From Ferruginibacter sp. (GTDB lineage: Bacteria > Bacteroidota > Bacteroidia > Chitinophagales > Chitinophagaceae): DNA of 64,000 bases. The position numbers and the translations under genes were made by a program. The notes under the pieces are model-generated. The model made no database searches, had not been told where the DNA came from, and saw only the letters and a list, made by a program, of their open reading frames with translations. The DNA lies in NCBI GenBank assembly GCA_014379905.1, contig JACMKX010000142.1, positions 53,387 through 117,386 on the forward strand, given 5' to 3'. Position 1 is the first letter of the stretch, and the number at the start of each line of letters is the position of its first letter. Positions 9,084 through 18,737 of this stretch are shown here, piece by piece.

Positions 9084-11573
9084 ATGAATATTGATAGTAT
9101 AGAACGCAACGAACTCTTTGACCTGGCTTTTGGTTTTGTAACAGAAACCAGCGAAAATATTTTTCTTACCGGTAAAGCTGGTACAGGCAAGACAACTTTT
9201 TTGAAATATTTAAAAGAGCTTTGTGCTAAAAATATTGTTGTAGCCGCTCCAACGGGCGTTGCCGCCATTAACGCCGGCGGGGTTACATTACATAGTTTGT
9301 TTCAATTGCCCTTTCATCCTTTTATACCTACAAAGGCTGGCAAGGATGAATTGCTGGGTAAAATGAAATTCAACAAACAGCGCCAGCAACTGCTGCGTAA
9401 AATGGAGTTGCTGGTTATTGATGAAATCAGTATGGTGAGGGCCGATACGATGGATGCCATTGATACCCTATTGCGTTCTGTAAGACGCAATCACCATACT
9501 CCTTTTGGCGGAGTTCAGTTATTGTGCATTGGCGATCTGTATCAATTGCCTCCTGTGGCAAAAAATGAAGAATGGAATATCATGCAGGAATATTACGCCT
9601 CTCCTTTCTTTTTTGATAGCCTTGTTGTGCAGGAGCAAATGCCACTCTTAATTGAGCTTAATAAGATATACCGCCAAAAAGAAGATTCATTTGTACGGCT
9701 GCTTAACAAGGTTAGAAACAATGCTATGGGTGCGGATGATTTTGAAGACCTGCATATACGGTACAATCCAGATTTCCGGCCGGGCTATGATGAAAAATAT
9801 ATTACCCTTACATCTCACAACAACCAGGCAGACCAAATTAATAACCGGGAGATCAATAAACTATTCAATGCGCCTTTTACTTACAAGGCCGAAGTGGAAA
9901 ATGATTTTCCGGAACATATGTTTCCTGCAGAGAAAGAACTGGTATTGAAAGAGGGAGCGCAGGTTATGTTTTTGAAAAATGATACGATTCAACGAAAATA
10001 TTTTAATGGCAAGATCGGTGTTGTTAAATCCCTGGAAGATGATAAGATTTTAGTAGACGCTGATGGCGAAAATATTTATGTAGGCAAAGAAACCTGGGAA
10101 AATAGCCGGTACATCCTTAACCGGGGAAATGGAAAACTGGAGCAGGAAACGTTGGGCACATTTACGCAATTCCCTTTACGGCTGGCCTGGGCTATCACCA
10201 TTCATAAAAGCCAGGGGCTTACATTTGAAAAAGTGATGATTGATGCCGGTGGGGCTTTCAGCAGCGGCCAGGTATATGTAGCGCTCAGCCGCTGCACAAG
10301 TCTTGACGGAATAGTTTTGCTGTCTAAAATTTCTGCCGCAGCAATACTTAGCAACGATAATGTTGTAAAAGGTCAGCAGGCTTTAACGCATAAAGGCTCC
10401 TTACCGGAAAGATTTGCTGGTGCCAGGCTGGTTTTTACACAGCAACTATTAGAACATATTTTTTCGTTTGCAGACATTAATACCAGTTTTAATTTCCTGC
10501 TGCACGAAGTAAAACGCTATAGTGAAAAATTAAATAGAGATGGGATTGAGAGTATGCTTCAAAATCAGCAGCAGTTTTTAAATGATAAAGCTGTGGGTGA
10601 AAAATTCATCGGTCATATTTATACGCTAATGAAAGAAGAGGCTGTTATTGAAAAAAATCCGGCGCTTCAAAAACGCATTAGTGATGCGGCACAGCATTTT
10701 GATAACAGGTTAATGTTACTATTAAACAGTATTAAAAATCATCCGTTGGTTACAGAACATAAGGATGTGGCTACAGCCATTGATGAAGTATTGAAGGAAC
10801 TGGCTTTGAACATCTTTACCGCCCAATATTATATTCAATATTGCAAACAGCCTTTTGAACTGGCGTCTTTCTTAAAACATAAACTGGCTTTTGCACAGCC
10901 AAGGTTTTCTATTACCAGTTATGCAAGCGGTAAAAAGCAGCCGATATCCAATGTGCCCAACCCCGTATTATTTGATACCTTAAAAAGGTGGAGAGATATG
11001 GTTTTTGACGATACCGCCTTACCATTATATATGATTGCCAATGTGGAAACATTAAAAGCCCTGAGTACCTATCTTCCGCAGGATAAAAAAGACCTGGTAA
11101 AAATTCATGGGTTTGGTAAAGCAAAAATTGAAAAATACGGAGATGATATTTTAGACATCATAACAGATTATTGCGAAAAATATGAGCTGCAGACCAATAT
11201 GCAGGAAAACCCTGTGAACGATAAAAAGGAAAAAGCTGCTGTTAAATCAACTACGCCAAAAATAGACACAAAGAAAATAAGTTTTGATCTATACAAAGCC
11301 GGCAAGTCTATTGGTGCTATTGCACAGGAAAGAAATTTTACTACGCAAACAATTGAAGGGCACCTTGCGCATTACATTGAATCAGGCGAAATTTTAATTG
11401 ATGAATTTCTTTCCAAAGAAAAACAGGAAATGATCGCTGCGTCTATTAAAGAAACCCCGGAAGCTACGCTTACACAATTGAAAGAAAATTTGCCGGATAT
11501 TAGTTTTGGCGAACTAAGACTAATGCTGGCGGCTGTAAAGTTTGAAGAAAGTAAACCAATTGCAAATAAGTAA
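9084..11573 (+). CDS. PIF1/RecD-type superfamily 1 helicase with HRDC and helix-turn-helix domains
   Basis: An 829-residue ATP-dependent DNA helicase. Walker A is GKAGTGKT at residues 30-37 and Walker B is VIDEISM with Asp113-Glu114. Next come the PIF1 motif GDLYQLPPV, a UvrD-like C-terminal motif (AWAITIHKSQGLTF) and VYVALSRC. Residues about 625-705 form an HRDC nucleic-acid-binding domain (LVKIHGFGKAKIEKYG). Residues about 730-790 look like a helicase-associated helix-turn-helix. PIF1 helicases unwind G-quadruplexes and stalled forks. Position right after ssb fits a role in replication or repair, but co-transcription is doubtful. Confidence 0.88.
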   Translation: MNIDSIERNELFDLAFGFVTETSENIFLTGKAGTGKTTFLKYLKELCAKNIVVAAPTGVAAINAGGVTLHSLFQLPFHPFIPTKAGKDELLGKMKFNKQRQQLLRKMELLVIDEISMVRADTMDAIDTLLRSVRRNHHTPFGGVQLLCIGDLYQLPPVAKNEEWNIMQEYYASPFFFDSLVVQEQMPLLIELNKIYRQKEDSFVRLLNKVRNNAMGADDFEDLHIRYNPDFRPGYDEKYITLTSHNNQADQINNREINKLFNAPFTYKAEVENDFPEHMFPAEKELVLKEGAQVMFLKNDTIQRKYFNGKIGVVKSLEDDKILVDADGENIYVGKETWENSRYILNRGNGKLEQETLGTFTQFPLRLAWAITIHKSQGLTFEKVMIDAGGAFSSGQVYVALSRCTSLDGIVLLSKISAAAILSNDNVVKGQQALTHKGSLPERFAGARLVFTQQLLEHIFSFADINTSFNFLLHEVKRYSEKLNRDGIESMLQNQQQFLNDKAVGEKFIGHIYTLMKEEAVIEKNPALQKRISDAAQHFDNRLMLLLNSIKNHPLVTEHKDVATAIDEVLKELALNIFTAQYYIQYCKQPFELASFLKHKLAFAQPRFSITSYASGKKQPISNVPNPVLFDTLKRWRDMVFDDTALPLYMIANVETLKALSTYLPQDKKDLVKIHGFGKAKIEKYGDDILDIITDYCEKYELQTNMQENPVNDKKEKAAVKSTTPKIDTKKISFDLYKAGKSIGAIAQERNFTTQTIEGHLAHYIESGEILIDEFLSKEKQEMIAASIKETPEATLTQLKENLPDISFGELRLMLAAVKFEESKPIANK

Positions 11574-11586
11574 ACTTAGCCGTTTT

Positions 11587-12099
11587 TTATCTTCCAAAAT
11601 CATCCTGTATCCGTACAATATCATCTTCATCACTCGGATTTTGTGCATCTGTATGTCTCCATATTTCTGCTACTATTCCCCAATGATCTAAACCAATGAG
11701 GCGATGACGCTCTCCCTGCTGCAATTCTATAGTGTCGCCTGCCTGCAAAACAATGAGTTCTTTTTCTGTATCATCATTACTTCTTACTACTCCTGCTGTT
11801 CCGTTTATGAGTTTCCAAACTTCGGCCCGCCGATGATGGTATTGCCAGCTCAGTTTTTTATTAGGCGCTACCATTAAGATCTTAGGGCTTAGCTTTCCCG
11901 AGATAGACAACGCTTCTTTGGTCAACTCGGGAAAAAATTTCTCAATAAACTTTTCTGAGTCTTCTTCTTCAATTACTAAAAAGCCTCCCCACGGACGGCT
12001 GGTATCTTTGTCAGCAATTCTTACGAACGAACTGATGTTTCCTTCTACTTCGCTAAATACTTCTTCTTTACTTTTTCCCTGATAAAATTGTTGTTCCAA
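11587..12099 (-). CDS. Cupin-fold sugar-phosphate isomerase-like protein
   Basis: A 170-residue single-domain cupin resembling the C-terminal domain of type II mannose-6-phosphate isomerases. RPWGGFLV lies near residues 35-42. The metal-binding motif is SWQYHHRRAEVWKLINGTAGV around residues 84-104, with a second cupin motif GERHRLIG. The family is sometimes labelled phosphoheptose isomerase, but the substrate cannot be read from the sequence. The mnmG start lies on the same strand further upstream and the mnmG stop is 29 bases from this start, so the two may be co-transcribed. Confidence 0.72.
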   Translation of the reverse strand: MEQQFYQGKSKEEVFSEVEGNISSFVRIADKDTSRPWGGFLVIEEEDSEKFIEKFFPELTKEALSISGKLSPKILMVAPNKKLSWQYHHRRAEVWKLINGTAGVVRSNDDTEKELIVLQAGDTIELQQGERHRLIGLDHWGIVAEIWRHTDAQNPSDEDDIVRIQDDFGR

Positions 12100-12128
12100 T
12101 TAAATATTATTTATTATTATAATTTATA

Positions 12129-13997
12129 TTACCTTCCCATATAAAGCATTAGTATCTGAACATCGCTCGGATTTACACCTGAGATACGGGATGCCTGTCC
12201 CAGTGTTCTGGGTTGAATTTTAATAAATTTCTGCCTGGCTTCATTGCTCAACGAAGACAACTTTTCATAATTAAAGTTAGCAGGAATTGCAAGGTTTTCA
12301 AGTTGGCTCATTTTGCTTACCAGTTCTTTTTCCTTATCGATATAGGTCTTGTATTTGAGTTGTATTTCTGCCTGCTCTAAAATTTCCCGGTCATATCCTC
12401 CCAATTTGTCTTCCAAAGATGGAATGGCTTTTTTCAATTCAAATAAGTCAATTCCCGGCCTTAGTAAGAGCTGACCTGCTTTTTGGCGTTCGGTTAAAAT
12501 GGCTGATCCAATACTCAACAAATAGTTTTTCGATTCCGAAGGTTCTACCTGGCCTACTGCAAGGAATTGTTTTACTTCTTCTACTTTAGTTTTCTTTTCA
12601 ATAACACGATCCATTCGTTCCTGGCTGGCCAACCCGAGTTTATAACTCATCTCTGTTAACCGGAAATCTGCATTGTCCTGGCGAAGTAATGTCCGGAATT
12701 CTGCCCGGCTGGTAAACATTCTGTATGGCTCATCTGTTCCTTTATTAACAAGGTCATCAATCAATACGCCAATGTAGGCCTCGCTTCTTTTTAATATAAG
12801 TGGTTCTTGCTGTATAGATGCCTGGTGAGCATTGATTCCGGCCATAAGTCCCTGGCAGGCAGCCTCTTCGTAACCGGTTGTTCCATTTATCTGCCCGGCA
12901 AAAAATAGATTTTTAATCCTTTTTGTTTCTAAACTATGAGTCAACTGAGTAGGTGGAAAGAAGTCGTATTCAATGGCATAACCTGGCCGAAACATCTTAC
13001 AGTTTTCAAAACCCGGCACTTTTTTCAGTGCTTTCAATTGAACATCTTCCGGCAAAGAGGTAGAAAATCCGTTCACATATATCTCAACGGTATTCCATCC
13101 TTCGGGCTCCACAAAAAGTTGGTGGCGGTCCCGTTCAGCAAAACGATTGATTTTGTCTTCTATACTGGGGCAATACCTTGGGCCTGTTCCCTGTATACGA
13201 CCCTGGTACATGGGACTGCTTTCAAAACCTGTTCGTAAAATATCGTGTACTTCATCGCTTGTATAAGTAATCCAGCAGCTTTTTTGATCTTCGGGTTTTA
13301 GGGTTGGTTTGGTTAAATAACTAAAGCCTACAATTTCCTCATCTCCTTTTTGTTCTTCCATTTTGCTGTAATCCAAACTCCGGCCGTCAATCCGGGGAGG
13401 TGTACCTGTTTTTAAACGGGCGCTTTCAAATCCCAGGCTTACTAATTGTTCTGTTATGCCGGTAGCTGCTTTTTCACCTACCCTGCCACCGCCAAAGTTC
13501 TTTTCTCCAATATGGATAACGCCATTTAAAAAGGTTCCATTGGTTAAAACCACTGCTTTAGCTTCAATATTATGGCCTAACCCGGTTACAACTCCTTTTA
13601 CAGTCCCTTCTTCTACCAGTAGTTCCTTTACCATATCCTGGTAAAAATCAACGTTTGGGGTAGCTTCCAGCATTTCCCTCCAGGTATTAGCAAACAACAT
13701 CCTGTCACTTTGTACCCTTGGGCTCCACATTGCCGGGCCTTTACTTCGGTTTAGCATCCGGAACTGGATCATACTTTTATCTGTAACAATACCGCTGTAG
13801 CCACCCAAGGCATCTACTTCCCTCACAATCTGCCCCTTAGCGATGCCGCCCATAGCCGGGTTGCAACTCATTTGAGCTATGGTTTGCATATTCATTGTTA
13901 CCAACAAAACCTTACTCCCCATGTTTGCAGCCGCAGCAGCAGCCTCGCAACCTGCATGGCCAGCTCCAACAACAATAACATCATACTTATTAAACAT
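12129..13997 (-). CDS. mnmG: tRNA uridine-5-carboxymethylaminomethyl modification enzyme MnmG (GidA)
   Basis: A 622-residue FAD-dependent enzyme that, with MnmE, installs the cmnm5 group on wobble U34 of certain tRNAs. The FAD-binding loop VGAGHAGCEAA is at the N-terminus. Further motifs are CNPAMGGIAKG, GTPPRIDGRS, GRIQGTGPRYCPSIEDK and GQINGTTGYEEAACQG. The start MFNKYDVIVVGAG at 13997 is favoured over an ATG five codons earlier because a perfect -7 box (TACCTTTG) ends four bases upstream of it. Two parS-like palindromes lie just upstream. mnmE is not in the window. Confidence 0.97.
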   Translation of the reverse strand: MFNKYDVIVVGAGHAGCEAAAAAANMGSKVLLVTMNMQTIAQMSCNPAMGGIAKGQIVREVDALGGYSGIVTDKSMIQFRMLNRSKGPAMWSPRVQSDRMLFANTWREMLEATPNVDFYQDMVKELLVEEGTVKGVVTGLGHNIEAKAVVLTNGTFLNGVIHIGEKNFGGGRVGEKAATGITEQLVSLGFESARLKTGTPPRIDGRSLDYSKMEEQKGDEEIVGFSYLTKPTLKPEDQKSCWITYTSDEVHDILRTGFESSPMYQGRIQGTGPRYCPSIEDKINRFAERDRHQLFVEPEGWNTVEIYVNGFSTSLPEDVQLKALKKVPGFENCKMFRPGYAIEYDFFPPTQLTHSLETKRIKNLFFAGQINGTTGYEEAACQGLMAGINAHQASIQQEPLILKRSEAYIGVLIDDLVNKGTDEPYRMFTSRAEFRTLLRQDNADFRLTEMSYKLGLASQERMDRVIEKKTKVEEVKQFLAVGQVEPSESKNYLLSIGSAILTERQKAGQLLLRPGIDLFELKKAIPSLEDKLGGYDREILEQAEIQLKYKTYIDKEKELVSKMSQLENLAIPANFNYEKLSSLSNEARQKFIKIQPRTLGQASRISGVNPSDVQILMLYMGR

Positions 13998-14001
13998 GAA
14001 G

Positions 14002-14009
14002 CAAAGGTA
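14002..14009 (-). promoter_or_regulatory. -7 box of mnmG, leaderless layout
   Basis: On the minus strand TACCTTTG fits TAnnTTTG exactly and only CTTC separates it from the ATG. Transcription would start at or next to the start codon. Confidence 0.5.
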
Positions 14010-14057
14010 CAAAAGATGAGAGTTTAGAGAAAATGAAGCTTTTAATCTGAAATGCTT

Positions 14058-14073
14058 GTTTCCACGTGGAACA
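14058..14073. promoter_or_regulatory. parS-like palindrome 1
   Basis: The core TTCCACGTGGAA (14060-14071) is a perfect palindrome, and the right half ACGTGGAACA matches the ParB-binding consensus (TGTTNCACGTGNAACA). The left end deviates by one shifted base. Its centre is 38 bases from site 2. Confidence 0.45.
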
Positions 14074-14096
14074 TTTCACCTTGAAAGACTTTCACG

Positions 14097-14110
14097 GTTT
14101 CACGTGGAAC
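14097..14110. promoter_or_regulatory. parS-like palindrome 2, overlapping the ybeY stop codon
   Basis: GTTTCACGTGGAAC matches the 14-base core of the bacterial parS consensus at every position; only the outermost bases differ. It includes the TGA stop of ybeY (14100-14102). Confidence 0.5.
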
Positions 14111-14531
14111 GTTTAAGAAATAGGGCGAGATAATGATCCTCCATTTCTGTCATTTGAGATTGGTCTCTGGCGGTTTTGTCGTTATACCCACAAAGATGTA
14201 ACACACCATGGAATATAACCCGGTGCAATTCATTGGTGAGGGTGGTATGAAACCTTTTGGCATTGGCTTTTACTGTATCAACACTTATATAAATCTCCCC
14301 GTCCACTATCCCGGAATTTTGTTGAGAAAGATCAAATGTTATAATATCAGTGAAGTAATGATGATTTAGATAGGCACGGTTTATCTCCAGCAAGTAACCA
14401 TCAGAGCAAAAGACAAAACTGATATCCCCCATCTTTTTCTTTTCCTTTCTAAATATCAGTATTATAAACTCCTTTAGCCTCGCCCGGTTGGCCAGGCTCA
14501 CTTTTACAGGAAAATTAAATTCAATAGACAT
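14100..14531 (-). CDS. ybeY: Endoribonuclease YbeY, rRNA maturation
   Basis: A 143-residue UPF0054 metalloprotein needed for 16S rRNA 3'-end maturation and ribosome quality control. The zinc motif is HRVIFHGVLHLCGYNDKT, equivalent to the canonical HGxLHLxGYDH. The final His of the canonical motif is replaced by Asn-Asp-Lys, a variation to note. ITFDLSQ and VDGEIYISVDTV around residues 65-85 are also family-typical. Its stop codon lies inside a parS-like palindrome. It is divergent from feoA with 76 bases between starts. Confidence 0.92.
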   Translation of the reverse strand: MSIEFNFPVKVSLANRARLKEFIILIFRKEKKKMGDISFVFCSDGYLLEINRAYLNHHYFTDIITFDLSQQNSGIVDGEIYISVDTVKANAKRFHTTLTNELHRVIFHGVLHLCGYNDKTARDQSQMTEMEDHYLALFLKRST

Positions 14532-14574
14532 TGTTATATTTCTAATACCGAAAATAACCTGTTTTTTAATAACC

Positions 14575-14582
14575 TAACTTTG
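14575..14582 (+). promoter_or_regulatory. -7 box upstream of feoA
   Basis: TAACTTTG is an exact TAnnTTTG match 25 bases before the feoA ATG. No clear -33 element is seen at normal spacing. Confidence 0.4.
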
Positions 14583-14607
14583 CCAATCAATATCGGGGAT
14601 ACATCGA

Positions 14608-14841
14608 ATGACAACTTTCAAAAAACTTTCTGAAATAAAAATTGGCAAAACAGTTGTAATTCACTCTTTTGAAAGCGATGATATATTTCTAAAATTAATG
14701 GAAATGGGATGTGTTCCTGGTGAGAAAATTACGGTAGATCAGATTGCTCCCTTTAAAGACCCAATCTCCATTTCAGTGGCGGGTTATCAATTAAGCCTTC
14801 GCTTGAACGAAGCTGATCATATAATAGTGGAAGAATTATAA
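14608..14841 (+). CDS. feoA: FeoA-domain protein
   Basis: A 77-residue SH3-like protein. MEMGCVPGEKITV, then an ISVAGYQLSLRLNEADHI segment, is the FeoA signature, in which a hydrophobic beta-barrel ends in IIVEEL. FeoA assists the ferrous-iron transporter FeoB, yet no feoB follows; nadD starts 20 bases downstream and is probably co-transcribed. The separated FeoA could work with a distant FeoB or have another role. Confidence 0.85.
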   Translation: MTTFKKLSEIKIGKTVVIHSFESDDIFLKLMEMGCVPGEKITVDQIAPFKDPISISVAGYQLSLRLNEADHIIVEEL

Positions 14842-14861
14842 TACATTATATTTATTTAAAT

Positions 14862-15458
14862 ATGAAAATTGGCCTGTATTTCGGTTCTTTTAATCCTATA
14901 CACAATGGACATTTGATTATTGCAAGCCACGTAATTAACCAGACAAATCTGAATGAAGTGTGGCTGGTGGTGACCCCACAAAATCCTTTTAAAAAATCGG
15001 CCGTTTTATTAAATGAACATCACCGGTATCACCTGGTACAAACGGCCCTGGAAAATGAGCTAAAACTGAAAGCCAGTAACCTCGAATTTAAATTACCCAA
15101 ACCTTCTTACACAGTAAATACATTAACCTACCTGGCAGAAAAATATCCCCGAAACCAGTTTCATATTATTATGGGAAGTGATGGTTTTCAAAATATAAAT
15201 AAATGGCATAACGCGGGGGTGATAATAAAAAATTATCCCATCTATATTTACAAAAGGCCAGGGTTTGATGTAAAAGAAAGTTTTGGTGCCAACATAACAA
15301 TATTAGATGCTCCCCTGCTGGAAATTTCGAGTACGCATATCCGTAAGCTGATAAAAGAAAATAAATCAATCCGCTATTTGGTACCGGACGGAGTGCGGGA
15401 AGAAATTGAAAAAAATAATTACTACAGTTCTTCTCTAGAAAATCCAGCCAGCCAGTAA
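14862..15458 (+). CDS. nadD: Nicotinate-nucleotide adenylyltransferase
   Basis: A 198-residue HIGH-superfamily nucleotidyltransferase joining ATP and nicotinate mononucleotide to make deamido-NAD. The nucleotide-binding motif [11 protein letters not shown] is at residues 8-18, with [14 protein letters not shown] in the middle and the signature [16 protein letters not shown] near the C-terminus. It follows feoA closely and overlaps the 3' end of convergent chrA by 24 bases. nadA, from the same pathway, lies 2.3 kb away on the other strand. Confidence 0.96.
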   Translation: MKIGLYFGSFNPIHNGHLIIASHVINQTNLNEVWLVVTPQNPFKKSAVLLNEHHRYHLVQTALENELKLKASNLEFKLPKPSYTVNTLTYLAEKYPRNQFHIIMGSDGFQNINKWHNAGVIIKNYPIYIYKRPGFDVKESFGANITILDAPLLEISSTHIRKLIKENKSIRYLVPDGVREEIEKNNYYSSSLENPASQ

Positions 15459-16703
15459 ACACAGCATAACAATAAGGGGCGCATATAATTTTGTATACCG
15501 CAGTAATAAATAAGTAGCGGCAACAACTATAAAACTTATCAGCATATCTCCATCCATATTTTTTAATGGCATACCTTTTAAAAGATACAATGCTGCTGCC
15601 CACATAACACCTACAACCACGGCATTAATTCCTTCCAGCGCACGAAATACGATCACAAATTTTTTTAAATATTGCCAGACCGGGAAAAAGAAAAGGACCA
15701 ATAATGCACTCGGTAAAAAAATACCTACTGTTGCTATAATACAGCCCAGCAGCTGTTTTCCTTTACCTTCATCCTTCAACGCCATTCCCCCCGTAAAGGT
15801 GGCAACCGAAAAAACCGGGCCCGGAATTGCCCGCACCATACCATAGCCGGTTAACAAGTCGGTTCTTTCTATTTTTATCTGGTTAATATTTTTTTCCTGG
15901 GACTGCTGATGATTTGGCCGGGCAACATATTGATCGAGCATTAGCGGTAATAATACATCACTACCGCCAAAAACAATGCTCCCAAACCTATAGAAATTTT
16001 CAAACAAGTTAAATGCTTTCCTGTTTTCCCATTCCTGCTTGCGCGCAATTTCACTGAGTGTTCCCGCTACAATAAAAATCAACACAAACAACCATATGTT
16101 GGTCCATCTAATTTGCCGCGGTCTTATATTTTCTTTCTCCGGAATTCTTTTATCACTAAGATTAGTAGCTACACCTCCCACAATTATTAATATCGGAAAT
16201 ACCCAGGGTGTTTTAAAAAATAAAAAAGTAGCCAGCATAGATACCAGCATTATGATTTGAGTAATAAGGTTGGTAATAGAAATGCGGAATGTTCGTACCG
16301 CAGCATAAATTAAAAACCCAATTGCCATCGGCTCAAGAAAACGAAAAATTTTACTACCTATATTGCCGGGGCTATTACTCGTTAATAAAAAGGAAAAGGC
16401 TCCCATTAAAATGCAAGCTGGTAAAAGCCAGATCAATAAGGTAATTAAGGCAAGCGAAACACCTCCCCGCTTGTATCCTATAAGAGTGAGCGTTTGCGTA
16501 CTGGAGGCGCCGGGCAATAACTGGCAAAAAGAATTATATTCAACCAGCTCTTCTTCTGTAAGATCGCGGCGTTTGTGTACAAAATATTTAAGCATCATTC
16601 CAAAGTGTCCCTGCGGACCACCAAAGGCAGTAAGGCTGTATAAAAAAACAGCTTTTAAAAATGGAATATGACGCAGAATAGTCAAAGGAAATGTAAAAGC
16701 CAC
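15435..16703 (-). CDS. chrA: Chromate efflux transporter, CHR family
   Basis: A 422-residue inner-membrane protein with two homologous halves and roughly ten to twelve membrane segments. Conserved CHR motifs are [15 protein letters not shown] near residues 23-37, [21 protein letters not shown] near 62-82, and [11 protein letters not shown] plus [15 protein letters not shown] in the second half. ChrA proteins export chromate, and some members carry other anions. No chrB-type regulator is adjacent. The 3' end overlaps nadD by 24 bases. Confidence 0.93.
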   Translation of the reverse strand: MAFTFPLTILRHIPFLKAVFLYSLTAFGGPQGHFGMMLKYFVHKRRDLTEEELVEYNSFCQLLPGASSTQTLTLIGYKRGGVSLALITLLIWLLPACILMGAFSFLLTSNSPGNIGSKIFRFLEPMAIGFLIYAAVRTFRISITNLITQIIMLVSMLATFLFFKTPWVFPILIIVGGVATNLSDKRIPEKENIRPRQIRWTNIWLFVLIFIVAGTLSEIARKQEWENRKAFNLFENFYRFGSIVFGGSDVLLPLMLDQYVARPNHQQSQEKNINQIKIERTDLLTGYGMVRAIPGPVFSVATFTGGMALKDEGKGKQLLGCIIATVGIFLPSALLVLFFFPVWQYLKKFVIVFRALEGINAVVVGVMWAAALYLLKGMPLKNMDGDMLISFIVVAATYLLLRYTKLYAPLIVMLCLLAGWIF

Positions 16704-16733
16704 TCTTTTAAGGAATGGCTTTAGCTAAAGTAA

Positions 16734-17675
16734 TTATTTTTTTAATCCTATTTCAATCAATCGTTCAGTGAGATATTCCCCTGCTGTGGCATCATCATAT
16801 ACCAATGGGTGCTTTTCATCCACACAATTATCAAGGCATTTTAAATTCATACTGCTTTTTGGATGCAAAAAGAAAGGTATAGAAAAACGACTGGTATGCC
16901 ATAACGCTTCCTTTGGATTTACCACCCTATGAGTAGTGCTTCGTAATTTATTATTGGTAAGGCGTTGCAACATATCCCCCACATTCACCACTATTTGTTC
17001 GGGCAAAGAAGTTACCGGTACCCATTCATCCTGCTTGGTTAATATTTCTAACCCGTCTGCTGAAGCCCCCACCAGCAAGGTTATGAGGTTAATGTCTTCA
17101 TGCTGTTCTGCCCGTATCGCACTTTTAGGTTTCTCAGTAATGGGTGGATAATGTATGGCTCTTAAAATAGAATTGCCGTTGTATACATATTGATCAAAAT
17201 AATTTTCTTCCAGTCCAAGGTATAACGCAATGGCCTGCAGAAGTGCTGTGCCCGATTTTTCGAAAGCCCTGTAAGCAGCATCAAAAGTTGTATTGAAAGC
17301 CTCCACCTGGTTTACCTGTACATTTGGCGCATAATATTCCTCCTTGTAATTATCCCGGGCGGACTGGCCATATTGAAAAAATTCTTTAAGATCGGGCGCA
17401 TCACTCCCCTTTGCGTGCTCCTTCCCAAAACTTGTATAACCCCGTTGGCCGGCCATTCCCGGAATTTCGTATTTCTTTTTCTGATCCAAAGGAAGCGAAA
17501 AAAATTCCTGTACATACCTGTACAAATCAGCGACCAACTCATCTGCTATACCATGATTCTTTACTGCAACAAAGCCTACTTCTTCATAAGCTTTACCTAA
17601 TGCCTGTACAAAAGCTCCTTTTTTTTTCAGATCGCCGTTTAAGAATTCGGCCAGGTCAACTACCGGGATTGACAT
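16734..17675 (-). CDS. 2-oxoglutarate/Fe(II)-dependent dioxygenase, isopenicillin N synthase-like
   Basis: A 313-residue protein with the DIOX_N start (IPVVDLAEFL, then GFVAVKNHGI) and a double-stranded beta-helix core. The iron ligands are visible as HEDIN (His and Asp) and, about 57 residues later, THRVVN (His); the 2OG-binding Arg-Ser pair appears as SRFSIPFF. Such enzymes hydroxylate or cyclise small molecules; the substrate is unknown. nadA lies 51 bases upstream on the same strand, so co-transcription is possible, but no biosynthetic cluster is seen. Confidence 0.88.
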   Translation of the reverse strand: MSIPVVDLAEFLNGDLKKKGAFVQALGKAYEEVGFVAVKNHGIADELVADLYRYVQEFFSLPLDQKKKYEIPGMAGQRGYTSFGKEHAKGSDAPDLKEFFQYGQSARDNYKEEYYAPNVQVNQVEAFNTTFDAAYRAFEKSGTALLQAIALYLGLEENYFDQYVYNGNSILRAIHYPPITEKPKSAIRAEQHEDINLITLLVGASADGLEILTKQDEWVPVTSLPEQIVVNVGDMLQRLTNNKLRSTTHRVVNPKEALWHTSRFSIPFFLHPKSSMNLKCLDNCVDEKHPLVYDDATAGEYLTERLIEIGLKK

Positions 17676-17726
17676 ATTGATAAAAATTTATTTTTAAACT
17701 GAACCCGCTAAAATACTACAATTCAA

Positions 17727-18737
17727 TTACAAACCATAACGGGCACTTATCTCCATCATACGGTCCATTGGTTTCTTGGCTGCAAGCCTAAGAGATTCAT
17801 CCATATTTATTTCAGGAGTTTCATACTTCAAACACAGGTATAATTTTTCCAATGTATTTAACTTCATATAAGGGCAATCATTACAGGCACAGGCATTGTT
17901 TGGAGGAGCAGGAATAAATGTTTTTTTAGGGCTGGCCTTTTCCATCTGGTGCAGTATACCTGACTCTGTAGCCACAATATACTCCTGGCTGCCATCGGTC
18001 TGGGAATATTTTAAAATGCCCGTGGTGCTCCCCACATAGTCTGCAATGGCCAGTATTGGTTCCTCGCATTCAGGATGCGCCAGCAATTTTGCTTTAGGAT
18101 GCCGGATCTTGAGTTTGGTTATCTTTTCGAGGCTGAATATTTCATGAACCATACACGCCCCGTTCCAAAGCAGCATATTTCGTCCTGTTACCTTGTTGAT
18201 AAAAGCTCCCAGGTTTTTATCGGGGGCAAAAATTATTTTCTGATCCTCCGGTAAACTCTCTACTATTTTTTGAGCGTTGCTGCTGGTGCAGATAATATCA
18301 CTCAACGCTTTCATCCCTGCACTGCAATTTATATAGGTGATCACCAGGTGATCGGGGTGCTTTTCTTTAAACGCTTTAAATAGGGGCGGCGGTGCAGAAT
18401 CACTCAGCGAACAGCCCGCTTTGAGATCAGGAAGTAATACTTTCTTTCCGGGATTTAGAATCTTAGCTGTTTCTGCCATAAAGTGTACACCGGCAAAAAC
18501 GATAATGTCGGCTTCGGTAGTTGCGGCATTTTGCGCCAGGCCAAGGCTATCCCCTATATAATCAGCAACGTCCTGTATATCCGGCTCCTGGTAATAGTGC
18601 GCCAGAATAACGGCATTTTTTTCTTTTTTTAATTTTTCAATTTCTGCAAACAGGTCCAGGGTAGGATCCAGCTCAATGTCAAGAAACCCTTTTTCGTTTA
18701 CAGAACTTTGAATTTTTTCACTGTGTATATCTACCAT
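17727..18737 (-). CDS. nadA: Quinolinate synthase A
   Basis: A 336-residue iron-sulfur enzyme that condenses iminoaspartate with dihydroxyacetone phosphate to quinolinate in de novo NAD synthesis. [20 protein letters not shown] is near the N-terminus. The three cluster cysteines are seen as [14 protein letters not shown] and the ACNDCPYM region. nadB and nadC are not nearby. The gene is divergent from ppiD across a 584-base AT-rich region. Confidence 0.97.
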   Translation of the reverse strand: MVDIHSEKIQSSVNEKGFLDIELDPTLDLFAEIEKLKKEKNAVILAHYYQEPDIQDVADYIGDSLGLAQNAATTEADIIVFAGVHFMAETAKILNPGKKVLLPDLKAGCSLSDSAPPPLFKAFKEKHPDHLVITYINCSAGMKALSDIICTSSNAQKIVESLPEDQKIIFAPDKNLGAFINKVTGRNMLLWNGACMVHEIFSLEKITKLKIRHPKAKLLAHPECEEPILAIADYVGSTTGILKYSQTDGSQEYIVATESGILHQMEKASPKKTFIPAPPNNACACNDCPYMKLNTLEKLYLCLKYETPEINMDESLRLAAKKPMDRMMEISARYGL

